A stretch of DNA of 64,000 nt from Telopea speciosissima (GCF_018873765.1 NC_057924.1:2728001-2792000); one strand, 5' to 3'; counted from the stretch's first letter, positions 25,476 through 37,783 are shown. The notes: a model not told the origin generated them from the letters alone. Made by a program: numbers and translations.

Positions 25476-27431
25476 TCTTACTTTCATCAAGCTTGTGTTA
25501 ATTATCCTATAAAAAAGTTCTACACAAACCAGAATCCTATTCGTGGACATTAGACTGTGTGCAGAGAATCCTTGGAAACAATGCAGTGAACTGCATCTAA
25601 TTATTTCTCTCTGGGTTGTGTGTCTGTGTTTGTGTGCTAGCATGTACTAGGTGTTCTTAGCTTTATATTGCCTTCATGAATTTCTCTAGACATGTCTAGA
25701 ATTTTTTTATGTTCAGTTGGAATTCATGAATCAAATTCCAAGCAACATCAGATTGACATGTTTTGAAATACTTGATAAGGATTCATTTTGCAGTATTTTG
25801 AGTGAAGTGAGACTCTTTGATTCCCTTTGATTCTCGATTACCATTTTGTAGGGTTAAAACCATTTAATCTTGTGTACAGCTGATTTAGAAACAGGTGTGG
25901 GGATTGGCAAGTGGCTGTTTTATGGTTTTAGTCCTGTCTCATTCGTTTGTATGATGAACCAGAATAAGTTCTATCTTTTCTGAAAGTGATAATAGAGCTA
26001 TAATTGTTGGATAAAGGGAGAGGGCTGTGTTTGCTAGGAATTTTGAATACCAGAGATAACTCATAAATTGGATCTTAAGGGCTTCACAGTGATTTGATTT
26101 TAGAATATTTGGTCTCCAGCCTTAGAAATAACAAATTGTCTTGATAGTTCCTTCATCCGTTGGGGGTAAAAGCCTTGGTTTTCCTCATCACATCTATAAT
26201 GGGTTGGTTGCTTTTGACTGACTGGTTCATTTGGAGTACAGCATATCTGCAACTGCAGTGCACCTTAGGCAACTTCAAAGTAAAAAAGACTGGTTTCCTA
26301 GGGTTGGGCTTGTAAAAAATTTAGCTACAGTACACTTATGCTGTCATCCTTCCATGTTGATCAATTCAGTCAAGAAGAAGAATAAGACCCAAAATTATTT
26401 TGCGATGAATCAAGTTTCCTTCGTTTATCTTTTTCATCGCAATGAAAAGGAATTAATGGAAGCTAACTGAAAAATGATGGCTTGAATCAGGTTCCCTTGT
26501 TTATCTTTTTCATGGCAATGAAAAGGAATTCATTGAGCCTGGTTGAAAAATGATGGCTTGAATCAGGTTCTTGTATCTTTTTCATCGCAATATAAAGGAA
26601 TCCATTGAGACTAGTTGAAAATGATGGCTTGACTCCCTGGTGACAAGGAAACCATGATTGCAAAAGAAATAAAGGGAAGAGAAGTGACATCAAATCAAAA
26701 TAAAAATGATTAAAAACAAAAAAAAGTGGATTGGATCAACTGGTCCTGATTCTGACTGATCCTTATATGGAAAATAGGGTTACGGATCTACACACTAATA
26801 GGGGGGGAGGGGGGAGGGGGGAGGGAGGTTCTAGAAACCCAATTATCTGCCTCCCTGGTGCCTCCACGGGAAGTTGCCACTATAGTCAAAGATATCCAAC
26901 TGTTGAAGACTGAATTTGTTTTCTGTACTTAATGCGATTGCCCAGTCTATTTCTAAGTGGGCTATCAATTATCCTGGGAAAGGTTTTTGGTTGTCTTCCT
27001 TTCGGGAGGACCTTTTGAGTATTGTAATGCAGTTTTTACCCTTTGAGGCCTCAATAAATTCTCCCTATTCCCCTCCTTCAGGGGGTTTGGGGGGTTTTTA
27101 CACCAAAAAATAAGAGGAAAAAAATACGAGAGAGAGAGAGAGACAGAGAGAAGCACCAGTTGGAGCTGGAGCAGGGTCCCTTTAGGGTCTGGGACTAATG
27201 GGTTAGAACTTAGAAGTATGAACAACTCTAACCATATTCTGGTCAGATTGTTACCCAACAACCAACCACAAGTCCCCTGAATAGAAGCAAAACAGAACTT
27301 AGTATACATTGATTGCCAACCTCTCAATCTTCCCTCTGTTTAAGCCCAAAAAATCTGGGGAAACATGGATGTAGTAGTAGTCCCTTGGCTTTAATGGTGA
27401 CTTTAAAGCTTGAACAAATTGGAATTTAGCT
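25476..27431. other. Gene-free intergenic region
   Basis: No coding exon was recognised. It contains a three-copy ~75-bp tandem repeat (26424-26640), a G-rich run near 26800-26826, and GA repeats near 27129-27150. Confidence 0.55.
26424..26640. repeat. Three-copy ~75-bp tandem repeat
   Basis: Units start with 'tatctttttcatcgcaatg' and end with 'aaaatgatggcttgaatcag'. Unit starts are near 26424, 26500 and 26572, giving spacings of 76 and 72 bp with moderate divergence. Confidence 0.75.
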
Positions 27432-27581
27432 CGTCTCCAGGAAGGCGTGCGGCGTGCGCCCAGGGTGCTGCCAGGGGGCATCCAGCGGTTGAGCTGTGCC
27501 GTACACATCTCGGCCTAGGGATGTGTGCGGCACAGCCCAACGGCTGGCAGCGCCCTAGGCGTGCCCTGCTCCCTAGAGACG
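27432..27581. mobile_element. GC-rich hairpin repeat, copy 1
   Basis: CGTCTCCAGG at the left pairs with CCCTAGAGACG at the right. Inner arms (gtgctgccag / ctggcagcgcc, and tgtgccgtacacatc / gatgtgtgcggcaca) make a near-complete hairpin. It is far more GC-rich than its surroundings. A related copy is at 39236-39408. Confidence 0.6.
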
Positions 27582-28089
27582 ATCCTGATCCAGTATGGAA
27601 GGTCCTTTGATTTCTCTGGAACTATATTGGCCATGACAGCATAGCTGGAAACGTTGGCGATGACTCTTAATTTGCAAGCTCCAATTGGCAAGAGCTGCCT
27701 CTGAAAGTCCTGGATGCAATCTACTCGCTTTTGATTCATGAAATTTGCCCATCGATGTTCTGTGATCCACTTTTTACACTAATGGATTCAAAAATCGAAA
27801 GTGATTCTGATTCTGGTTGATTCGAATTGGCTGATTCATGTTCGAAATTAGGGTTTGGATAAATTATAATTGATTCCGATCGATTCTTAACCAATTCCAG
27901 CCGATTCAAAATTGAATCAGGTCAGAATTAGCTGGACCCAATTCGATTCCTGATACCTTTGTTTTTAAAAAAAAAATCTCTGTTTACACTTCTTTGTATG
28001 CTCTCAGCTCAGCATCCTGTGGCCTTGTTAGATTCGCAACCTGTGAAGGTTTTGTATATCGGCCCCTATAGATCATTTAGTGCTGTATT

Positions 28090-28358
28090 TAGGGGTGTAA
28101 ATGACTAGTCGAAATTCGTTTTCGTATCCTTGTCCGTATTCGTTTAGCACTATCCGAATCTGTCCGACAGCTAAATTGATATGGATACGGATAGGCTATA
28201 GCTATCCAAAAGCAATATTTACATGTAAACGAATAAAATATCTGATTCGTATCCATGTCCGTATCCATTTAGCATTATCCGAATCCGTCTGATAGCTAAT
28301 CGGATGCAAATGCGGATATAGCACTATCCGAGCCGAATCTGATCCGTTTACAACCCTA
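28090..28358. mobile_element. Non-autonomous hAT element (MITE)
   Basis: Terminal inverted repeats TAGGGGTGTAAAT and GTTTACAACCCTA enclose 269 bp and are flanked by perfect 8-bp direct repeats GCTGTATT (28082-28089 and 28359-28366), the hAT target length. Inside are repeated subterminal motifs such as 'atccgaatc'. Confidence 0.85.
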
Positions 28359-28530
28359 GCTGTATTACTAGGTTTGGGTTTTTCTGAACGGGGAGGGATA
28401 GTCGGATTAGGAAAAAAGTTTTCCTTCACTTTGGGGTGAAGGTTCAGCCACCATCTTAGGGTTCACAAAACCACTATAGGATTTTAGAATGTCTTCAAAA
28501 TACTTTGATACCTTCTCGTGCGTATCAAAA

Positions 28531-28666
28531 AGGTCGTGCTTGGCGCGTTGGTCATAGGTTCAAGTTCTGAAAACGGCCTCTCTGGAAACAGGGGTAAGGT
28601 TGTGTGCATTTGACCTTCCCCAGACCCTACTAAACGCGGGAGCCTTATGCCCTGGATACGACCTTT
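28531..28666 (+). mobile_element. Au-type SINE, diverged
   Basis: It has a box B-like GGTTCAAGTTC followed by 'ggtaaggttgtgtgcat' and 'ccttccccagaccc', the conserved body of plant Au SINEs. Box A is degraded. It derives from a tRNA gene and is non-coding. Confidence 0.65.
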
Positions 28667-29986
28667 TTTGTAAAATTGAATTTTTCTAGTGTTTGTCTTT
28701 GACGCAGAATACAAACAAAAGTTTTTTTTTTTTTGAAAAAATTACTACAAAACAAATGGGGAAAATGACATTTTCTCTCCTCCTTAACATCCCCATGATG
28801 CCGGAGTGGGAAATTCTCTGACAATCTCTCCTCCTTGACAATCCTTGACATTGTCTCTCCTCTGCTCTTATTACTGATGAAACCGATCTTGTGCGTCTAG
28901 GCATATTATCAAATGGATCTTGACTCTAATTATAATTATTTTTAAGCAATGAAATACAGAGACATGATAGGGTGAGGTTCCCTAAATCCAAAAACATAAT
29001 TAAAATCTAATTGACTCGACTTAATTAGTAAAACCAAGTCAATTTTTTTGATGATTAAAACCAAGTCAAGTATTGAGATGATTTTAAACACATTTATCAT
29101 GTGGTTAAGCTGGAGAGAGTGATAGAATTAATTTTTATTTTTTTTGGGGGGGTGGGGTAGATGAGTGATAGAAATCTTGAATTAAAATAACATGAGGGTT
29201 GTTTTTTTTTATGCATCTAGAATGCTACCCAATATCAAGTTGGAATTATTTTAAGCAGTGTTTTAAGAATTGGGATTGGATCATCCAAATTGATCAATTC
29301 ATATCAGAATCAATCGAGGTAGATCTTGATTTCAGTCAATCTATGATTCTATGAGTTAGGGCATATTTTAGATGATTATGATCTTAATTCCGGTCAATCA
29401 ATCCAGGTTGATTTGATTAGTAAATATTTTATCAGTTCTGATTTAAATTCAATCATTTAAACGATTCGTTTCAATTTTAGATTCGATTCAATTTTAGTAA
29501 ATGATTTCGACTTGTAACTTACACTCTTAACCTATGTTTGGATGTTAAGAAAAAATATAAAAATATATTTTTTTATATTTTTAATCCTGACTTCCAAAAC
29601 ATAATAAACCTTTTAGACCCATACGAGAGACGGAGAGGGAGAGGCAACTCAAGAAGTCAAAGACAGACTGGCAGAGCATGGGGGTTTGTCTGTGGCGGCT
29701 TGTTTGTCATTTTGTGGATCAGTGGGAGAAAGAAACAGGATCCTTCTAAGGATTAGGTTTTTTGCATAAATAAATGTAATGTTTGGAAGTTTGGTTCTAG
29801 GTTCTTTCTGTTGTACCTAGAAAGTATTTATTTGTGTAAAAGTTAAAAGCAAAAGGAGGAGAAAGCAAAATGGGTCACACCATATTGGGTCCCACTGCAC
29901 ACGTTCGCTAATTTTTTGACTTAGGCCATCTCGTGTTGATATATATTTTTTATAATATGTGTTAGTAGAGTAATTGTAGAACTTGG
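28667..29986. other. Gene-free AT-rich region
   Basis: No gene was recognised. Degenerate 'gatcaattca'-type repeats resembling those of the left flank occur near 29270-29480. Confidence 0.5.
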
Positions 29987-30132
29987 TTTAACTGGGTGTA
30001 GTCAGTGCACAAGGTTTCCGTCACTATAGGATTTGGGGAGGGTCATAATGTATGCAGTAGTATCTCTACTATTGCCGTTCCAGATTTGAATCCAGAGCAC
30101 TCTTTACGATTGCACCAACGCCCATTCTCTAG
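29987..30132 (-). mobile_element. Au-type SINE with 13-bp target duplication
   Basis: On the minus strand it reads box A-like TTGGTGCAATCGTAAAG, box B-like GGATTCAAATCTGG, and the Au body 'cattatgaccctcccc'. Perfect 13-bp direct repeats TTGTAGAACTTGG flank it (29974-29986 and 30133-30145), which fits LINE-mediated insertion. Confidence 0.8.
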
Positions 30133-30572
30133 TTGTAGAACTTGGCTTGTTTAGCCTTTTTTACTATAACAAGAAGGTTTTAGTGCACTGTATCGGCATG
30201 GTATTGGTCACCATCAGAACTATAATACAAATCGGACCACATCAAACGCAATAAAATCATGCACCATTATAAATAAGGAAGCAATTTTCTTCAACCCATA
30301 GTTTCCCTTGACCGAGGGGGTTTGGATGATGTGCAAAGAGTATTGAGGAACAATAGGAGGGTTTCCATTAACTTTCTACAATAAGGGGACAAAGCATTTA
30401 TGATCCTAGATGCTTGTATTTTTCCTTCACTCAAGCTCTAAATGTTTTTTCTTCCTATAAATAATTTCAGCTTCCATATTTATCCATCCTCTATAGCTCT
30501 AAATTGAGAGGCTTGACTAGTGTGATTCTACCAAAAATGATTTTAGGGCTTGAAACTACATCTAATCTCTAG

Positions 30573-30696
30573 TTGTGTTTGGTATGCATTCTTGGAATGC
30601 ATTCTCGGTCGATTTTATATTTTTCGGATGATAAAAATAATTGTTTTTATCATCCAAGAATGTGAAAATCGACCTAGAATGCATACCAAACACAAC
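30573..30696. mobile_element. Tourist/PIF-Harbinger-like MITE
   Basis: A 124-bp near-perfect hairpin begins GTTGTGTTTGGTATGCATTC and ends in the complement. The flanking trinucleotide CTA occurs on both sides (30570-30572, 30697-30699), compatible with a 3-bp PIF/Harbinger target duplication. Confidence 0.65.
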
Positions 30697-30699
30697 CTA

Positions 30700-31512
30700 T
30701 GTTTCTTTCTTTAACCTCCCCCCCTTTTCTCTCTATGTGCATGCCGCAGACAAATAGATCCGATTTTGATTGGGTTGAATCGGTTTTGGTCTGAAATATT
30801 AAAAGCAAATCTTGGTCTTGATCATTTTGATTTTCATCTGGTTTTTTATCGAGTTTTTTGTTGTTGTTAATGGCCTCATATTGGTTTGGTTTCAATCCAT
30901 TTCGGCTTTGTTTACACGTACATATAAACATTGGGAAAAAAAGACTGAAAATTTCAAATTTCTATTGTTTTTATCGATTTGGTTCAGGATTTGGTCAACT
31001 CATTTGGGTTGTTTCATTTTTGTAATATTTTTTAAACCCAAAGCGAAGGCAAACCCATAAATATTTGGTTGACTCTGTTCAGATTGCACCGATCATTTTC
31101 GATTGATACAAGTGGTTCGGGCTGGAATTTAACACCCTTATAATCTTGTTTGGGAGGAATTTGGCCAGACTATCGTACACCTAATAGACAAGCCCTCGAG
31201 CTAGAGAATCTGCAACAGTAGTGATCTTTCTAGAAACAAACCCTTTTGTAGTTTTTATCTTTGTTCCTTGTAATCTTTATCTTCTTTTCTTGAACAAATT
31301 AAAGAATCAGGCCATGTAAGAAGATATTGAAAAAGGGAAAGTGGAGCATGAGAATGAGATACATAGATGTTAAAGAGCGGACATTGGCCACTGCCTATCA
31401 TTCCCCAAAAACATAACAGGCCAAAAGGTTCACGATCTTTTCTTGGAGGGTACCCGTTTGTAGCTTTTTCTCTCTCTCATTTGAAATGAATTCTCTACCT
31501 TTTATGTATAAA
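30700..31512. other. Gene-free region
   Basis: AT-rich sequence with no recognised exon or RNA gene. Short open frames have no family features. Confidence 0.5.
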
Positions 31513-31655
31513 AAAAGAGAGAATGTTTTCTATGCCATGGCGCAGGCTACGCCCAGGCACATGGGTCTGCCACTCAAGGGGGCATGGTGATCATTGCACC
31601 CACCCCCATGTACCTGCGTGCAGCTTGCGCTGCGGCACAGTGAACAGTGCCCCAA
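31513..31655. mobile_element. GTTCTCTGTGCC-family MITE, diverged copy
   Basis: It shares with the elements at 32165 and 39623 the order 'atgttttctatgcc', 'cccaggcacatgg', 'gggggcatggtgatcattgcaccca' and 'gcggcacag'. Its termini are eroded and no target duplication is clear. Confidence 0.55.
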
Positions 31656-31982
31656 TCACTTTTGTCACTCTTCATTGTTGCACTCACTTATGCCGCTTGC
31701 TTAGAGAACGCGTTCTCAACCTAAAATTACTTGTTTACATCTCACATACCTTTGGTGTTTTCACTCTCAATGATCATATTTAATGAAACATGTTCTGTTA
31801 GGTACTTGACCGATACGCTAAAATTTTCGAAGCTAATGAAACGCGTTAATTCAAACCCTTTAACTTTTCTCATACTAGGTTGTCACAATCTAACACGTCC
31901 ATACACTAGAGTGGATCCCATTAGGCACATAACTTGTTCTTTTTTTTCTTCAATCAAGGATAAAAACATTTTGATAATTAAA

Positions 31983-32151
31983 GGGAAGTAGTTTTCTGTC
32001 CGATAGTGTGGCCTACGCCAACACTCCCATGAGTCTATGTCTCTCCTCCTCAAAACAAGGGGCCAGAGGTGTCTTTTCATATGGGGAGGAGAGAGATAGA
32101 CTCATGGGAGTGCTGGCTTAGGCCACACTCCCGGACAGAGAACTTTCTCCC
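31983..32151. mobile_element. Mutator-type MITE with 9-bp target duplication
   Basis: Long inverted arms (left 'gtgtggcctacgccaacactcc', right its complement) enclose a short loop. The outermost bases are GGGA/TCCC. Perfect 9-bp repeats ATAATTAAA flank it (31974-31982 and 32152-32160). Confidence 0.8.
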
Positions 32152-32340
32152 ATAATTAAATTAAGGGAGGGAGAATGTTCTTTGTGCCGGGGGCATAGGC
32201 TATGCCCAGACACATGGGGGTGGGCGCAATGACCACCCTGCCCCCCTAAGTGGTGTTAAGGATAAAGATCCGTTGGTATTTCAAATATTCAATTTTATTT
32301 GAATTAATCAACACTTATCTAAAACTAGCTGTTGTAACTA

Positions 32341-33065
32341 TGGCTATCAATACCCAGTTATCACAAGCTCAAGGGAAGCCATTGGTTGATGCAACAACAT
32401 ATCGTAGTACAGTGGGAGCCCTCCAGTATGCCACATTAACAAGGCCAGACATATCATATTCTGTTAACAAAGTATGCCAATATCTCCAAACCCCAACTGA
32501 TGAACATTGGCAAGCAGTCAAACGCATACTACGGTATCTTAAAGAAACCGTTTCACATGGCCTTCTTCTCACCAGCTCTACATCTCCCACCCTCAATGCC
32601 TTTAGCGATGCCGATTGGTGGATGCCCCGATGATGCATCGCCACTGGTGGGTTTGCAATATTTCTTGGCAACAACCTAATATCATGGTCTCTCAGAACAA
32701 AATAAATCGCTCGATCTTCAACAGAATCTGAATATAGAGCGCTTGCTAATGCTACAGCAGAGCTGGTCTGGATTAAATCTCTCTTACAAGAACTTGGTGT
32801 GCCACAAGCAAAGCCTCCGGTACTTTGGTGTGATAACTTAGGAGCTACTTATCTCACATTGAATCCATTGTTCCATGCACGCACCAAACACATAGAGGTG
32901 GATTTTCACTTCGTTCGTCACTTGGTTGCACAAGGTTTGCTTGAAGTCAAATTCATCTCCACTCGCGATCAGCTAGCGGATATTTTCACCAAATCCTTAT
33001 CACGTTCTCGCTTTGAAATGATTCGTAACAAGTTGAAGCTCGTTCAAAGACCAACTTCCACTTGA
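32341..33065 (+). pseudogene. Copia reverse transcriptase C-terminus and RNase H remnant
   Basis: The reading frame begins just after the LTR junction with [11 protein letters not shown] and continues through [17 protein letters not shown] and LNAFSDADW, family landmarks at the end of the reverse transcriptase. A stop at about 32631 and another near 32702 interrupt it. RNase H landmarks STESEYRALA, LWCDNLGA, HARTKHIEVDFHFVR and ADIFTKSLSR follow to 33065. Gag, protease, integrase and most of the polymerase are missing, so it encodes no functional product. Confidence 0.9.
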
Positions 33066-33072
33066 GGGGGGA

Positions 33073-33288
33073 TGTTAAGGATAAGGATCCGTTGGTATTT
33101 CAAATATTCAATTTTATTTGAATTAGTCAACACTTATCTAAAACTAGCTGTTGTAACTAATTGGGTTTATCCCATTGTAACAGATACGAATGTAACAACA
33201 CTTTGAATTCAAGTTTATAAATATCATCACTACCCAACAAAGTGGGCAAGGTGAGATTCATTCCAATTCAAACTCTCTATCTCTCACA
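33073..33288 (+). repeat. 3' LTR of the deleted Copia element
   Basis: A 216-bp TG...CA repeat beginning TGTTAAGGATAAGG directly after the polypurine tract. Its first 87 bp match 32254-32340 with two differences. Confidence 0.9.
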
Positions 33289-36112
33289 AGTGGCAGGTCC
33301 ATGTGTCTGGGCATTGTCTGCGCTGCGGCACAGAGAACATGAACCCTTAAATTAAAGGAGAGGATTCTCTGAGCAAACAACATACATAAATACACCAATG
33401 AGGTGCGACGAAATGATTTCATATATAGGAGAGTGCAAGATCATTTCACATGAGAAAGAGAGAGGGTGCTCTTGTACCTACCCTTTAGTGGCCCAAAGAA
33501 TCTTTCCTTCTTTTTATATCTCTCTCCTCATCCATAAAATGATTTCCCTGTCTCTCCATTTTATCCGAACCTGATCTCCTCATAAGATTGGTTCGAATGA
33601 AATCATATATGTTTTGTACAGTCTCAAAATCTTATTCTAAGTGGTAATTCTTTCCATTCTTTCCTAACATTAAAAGATTCCTTTATAGAAAACAGAAAAT
33701 TTTAAAAAAAAAATTCCATTGCACACACACGTACGTAACACAACCATGTATTATACAATTTTATTGATATCCCATGCATGTGATGGATTGATAACGTAAT
33801 GGCTGGCCACATGTTGTGGAGCCCATTCTTTCTTCTTTTCCTAGGCGGAGACCACTTTGTTTTGGACTTTTGGTGAACAGTGACCAGGAAAATCTACGCG
33901 GCAAGATGAAGAGATAGAGAAAAATATTAAAACCCAAAACCATAAGTGCTTATCTTGTCACAGCCCGTTTAGAAAATCCTAGTATATACGCGGCCCTCAG
34001 CCGGATCTTTATCTGAGAGGGGGGGGGGGGGGGGGACTCAACTCGGGTGGGATCCACCACCTCCTATTAGAGGAATTGAGGAACTGGGCCGGGTAAAGAA
34101 CTGAAAGAGATAATTTTCCGCCCTTAACCACTGTCTGTTACATGTTAGCTACTTCGAGTTCGAATCACATTCTCGTACGATAACTATTCTCATACACCCT
34201 TAAGTGAACATGTGGAATCTAAATTATTTTCGTATGTTCTTAGACGCATAGATGGAATCCAAGAGTGAGTGGATTCTATCTGTGTGCCCAAAGACGTACT
34301 GGAATGATTCTCGTACGAAAATGTGATCCAACCTAATTACATCTCTTTCATTCATTTATTAGAATTTCAGTTGAACTATGTCTTCCCCACTTGGTAATAT
34401 AAATATTTGAAAAAATTGTTTAAATTTTTTAGTATAATACACACACTTTTAGGTGTTAGTATCGGATTAGTTATATTGGCCAATTCGTATTGATATTGGT
34501 TGTATCAGCTAATTCGCATTGATATCGATCATGATCGATATTGATATCTGGTAGATTAGGATTGGCCAATATAGTACAGCCATCCTTTTTTATTTTTTGG
34601 GTACAAAAATAGATTTTCGATTCAATATCAGCCTAATATAGCCTTAAATATTGGTATCGCCGGCAACCAATACAGGTGTTACATCCATATGATAACATAC
34701 TTCTTTTACTGGGTAAATTAGCATCATTTTACGTGTGTACTCGAAATATGTGCGAGACAATGACAACGCTTGAAAACAACATAACGGTAAATCACTTTCA
34801 AATTAGTTTGACAACCTCTCTTTTTATATATGGTTTTAAAAACTAAATACACCTTTAGATGTGTTATTCAAACAGCCCTTAATCCTTACCATTTAAGATG
34901 AGTTTGTTTGTTTGGTTCGTAATTCTTCAACCCGGCAAAGATACGAAGATTTTGACCATTGAAGATTTTGACCATTGAATAAAAAAGGGTAACACCTAAA
35001 TTTTGTGATTTGTCAACTTTAGAAAACAAATTCAATGAAATACTCTCTCATGTATGGCTATATATATTCATTCATTTAGAGTAACTTTGAATTTTCTATT
35101 CCATTCAACATGCAACATGACTAGGAAATTTTATGTTGTGCCGCATGTTGAGGACTATAATTTCTATTTGTTGGTGCAGTAGTTCATTTGAATTGGAAAT
35201 AGATCTCTATGTGCCTCTTTTGTTTTTGTTTTGTTTTCTTTGGATTAATTATCAGCTCGATCAATGATTTGTGTCAATCAAGCAATGGAAAAAGGGTCTC
35301 GGCTAAGTGAAAAGAGGGATTTGACTGGGTTTTGAAGAAGCAGAGGAGAATAAGAAGAATAATAAGCAGAAAAATTAGTGGTAGATTTGTCGAAGAAGAG
35401 ATCCATGGATCTCCGATTACGTTAAGGCGTCACTTATTGGTACCCCGGGTTTGGGCACTAGGGTTACAAATTCCACCGTGGGAGCTTCGGAGTTACAGAA
35501 CTGCAGAAGGCTCTGACCCTTCACTAGATCGATGATGGTGAAGAAGAACAGAGTGGGGGTACAATGGACATTTTAACTTTGGATGCTAACTGAACTTAAC
35601 ATCAAGGGGAAGGTTGATATTTTGCCCAAGTTTGGCATGTCTGTGACATTTTGGGGTGTCCGTGAAATTTACCCTTTTAATATTTATAAAAAAAAAAATA
35701 AAAAATCAACCTATTCAGGGTTTGACTTGTAAGAACCATAAAATTTTGTTGACAAGAAGGTAAGTCGGAAAACCTAATTTTCTAATAAATAATGATCCAA
35801 CTACGACCTAAACAAAGAAAGTAAAGAGTCGACAGCTGTTGAATTTTCCTTCACCATGGGCATCAATATCTTTAGACGGCCAATAGGGATAGTAGTTTCC
35901 ATGATTTTAGGTATCAATATCAGTTGTATTGGTATCATAACGAATTCTGTGACTTGTATCGATTTTATTAGACGATTTTTCCATTTGAATATTGATATAA
36001 AATCTTTTTTTACATTTTTACCATCAATACGATGGGTATAGTATCGACATCGATGTTGGCCAAAACTAATACGGATAGACCTATATTACTAAGAGTCATT
36101 ATCGTTTACGGT

Positions 36113-36222
36113 TCCCTAGTTCCTCTCACAAGAGCGGGGTGGGATTCACTTGGAATTTTTGACCAAACAGTCTACCTAAGTGGGGTCCACCTTCCTCTTG
36201 TGAGAGGCATTAGGAAACCGCA
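36113..36222. mobile_element. Hairpin MITE-like element
   Basis: The left arm 'tcctctcacaagag' pairs with right arm 'ctcttgtgagagg', and the outer 'cggttcc' pairs with 'ggaaaccg'. About 110 bp, with no confirmed target duplication. Confidence 0.5.
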
Positions 36223-37506
36223 CCAATCAGAAACCGTACACAAAAAAAAATTGATATTACTAATACTAAACTGATACCTAAAACTATAGTAATTTGGACT
36301 CAATAAAAAATAAGGAGTGAAAGTGAAATGATGATTTAAGAGTTTAATCCTGAGGTCACTTTCTAGAAGATTTTGACCTTGGTCAAAGGAATTATTCCTC
36401 TTCTTTATAAAAGAACACAAACTTTAGCCAAAGAAATAAGACTTACCATTTGAATATCTTAGAAGAAAAAAGATTTATCTTATTACATTAAAAATTGGTA
36501 AAAAGATTTTATGCATGATTGTGCATCATACAACCATTGAATGGGGAATGAAGGTCTATGATGCAACCTATCATTTATTCGATAGCTATATGTATGGTTG
36601 TGCACGATCATGTACAATCATCCATAAAATCTTTTTTGATATCGTATCTTTCACGTGTTGAGTGCTCAAGCCAAGGCTCCGCAAGATTATGGCACTATAG
36701 AGGATTTTTTTCACCAATATTTTGCTCACAAAACACTATGAAGAGGCTTGAAAGAGGAGGAGAATCTTAAATGTGACACTACTCTCTCTTTCTGTCACAC
36801 AAGAGGGAAACCTGACTTGTAATGTTTATCTCTCTCTCTCTCTCTCTCTCTCGTTCTTTAGTGGGAGTTGAGAATCTTAATATTATTATAAGTATCGGTA
36901 GGGGAGAGTTGAGAGTGTTTAATATTATTAAAAGTAAAATAAAATATATATTATTAAAAGTAACTGTGACGGTGACGAAAGGACATGGAGCATCACCACG
37001 GATGATTAAGTGGAAAGCCACTAATTGCCACGTCACCTAAAGCAGAGAATGGAATGAGGTATTGATATTGGTATCGGATCGGTCGGATCATATAGGTCGA
37101 TACTGATACCTGGCCCATCTAAAAACTCGATTTTTAATAAAAGATAGAAGCAAAATTGATTGGTCCGAATCAATCTTAGTGGAAATCATCAGAGATTGTA
37201 GATCGATACCGTTATTGGTACCGATATCTCAATCCCTAAAGAAGAGAGAACTGCTCTCTCTCTCTATAGGTTACACAATTAGAACTATGTTTTCTCTCTC
37301 TTCCCCTTCTGTGGGAGCTAATTCCCACTCTCTATCAAGGTTATAGGTATCGGTGTTAGTATCCATATTAGTCTTGATTGATACTAATGATACACCGAAA
37401 CAGATTACTGGAGTTGAATTGTATCAAGCCAATATCAGATGATGAAATTTTAAAATTGAACCACGTTTTTGTGTGATTCATCCAATCTATTTGATATCAA
37501 GCTTTG

Positions 37507-37508
<2 letters not shown>

Positions 37509-37546
<38 letters not shown>
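37509..37546. repeat. (TA)n microsatellite
   Basis: About nineteen uninterrupted TA units, followed by TTTA/TTA repeats. Confidence 0.95.
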
Positions 37547-37549
<3 letters not shown>

Positions 37550-37783
37550 TTATTTATTATTTATTATTATTATTATATTTTTTTATTTTTTTGATAAAAT
37601 ACCGGTACATATTGACCAATAAATATTGATACGAATGTCCATATTTAGAAGTATGCTCTCTATCTTTATCTCGCTCTTCCCCCTTCACTAAAATAGAAGC
37701 TAACTCCCTATCTACCAAGGTTATAGGTATCAATGATACCGATTCGGATGGCTAGAATTGAATCGTGGATATAATTTCAAAAT

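Larger units (their letters stand above)
32254..33288 (+). mobile_element. Internally deleted Ty1/Copia element
   Basis: Flanked by 5-bp direct repeats AGTGG (32249-32253 and 33289-33293). The 3' LTR is complete (33073-33288, 216 bp, TG...CA) and preceded by a polypurine tract (TTGAGGGGGGA). The 5' LTR survives only as its first 87 bp (32254-32340) and joins directly to the late reverse transcriptase coding region. Over the shared 87 bp the LTRs differ at two positions. Confidence 0.9.
32165..33346. mobile_element. GTTCTCTGTGCC-family MITE split by a Copia insertion
   Basis: Left part 32165-32253 (GGGAGGGAGAATGTTC) and right part 33289-33346 (GGCACAGAGAACAT) are the two halves of one inverted-repeat element. 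They are flanked by perfect 9-bp repeats TTAAATTAA (32156-32164 and 33347-33355). The interior is interrupted by the Copia remnant at 32254-33288. Confidence 0.8.
33356..37783. other. Gene-free repeat-rich region
   Basis: No gene was recognised. It holds an uninterrupted G run near 34018-34035, a Mutator-like terminus without partner (35540-35674, ending in the complement of GGGTAAATTTCACGG), a hairpin near 36113-36222 (cggttccctagttcctctcac paired with its complement), a CT repeat near 36830-36852 and a TA repeat at 37509-37546. Confidence 0.55.

Noticed and set aside
30573-30696. MicroRNA precursor
   Set aside because: The near-perfect hairpin with flanking CTA repeats is explained by a MITE; no known miRNA sequence was recognised.
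35540-35674. A second TIR-MULE ending at 35674
   Set aside because: One MULE-like terminus (complement of GGGTAAATTTCACGG) is present, but no partner end or 9-bp duplication was found.
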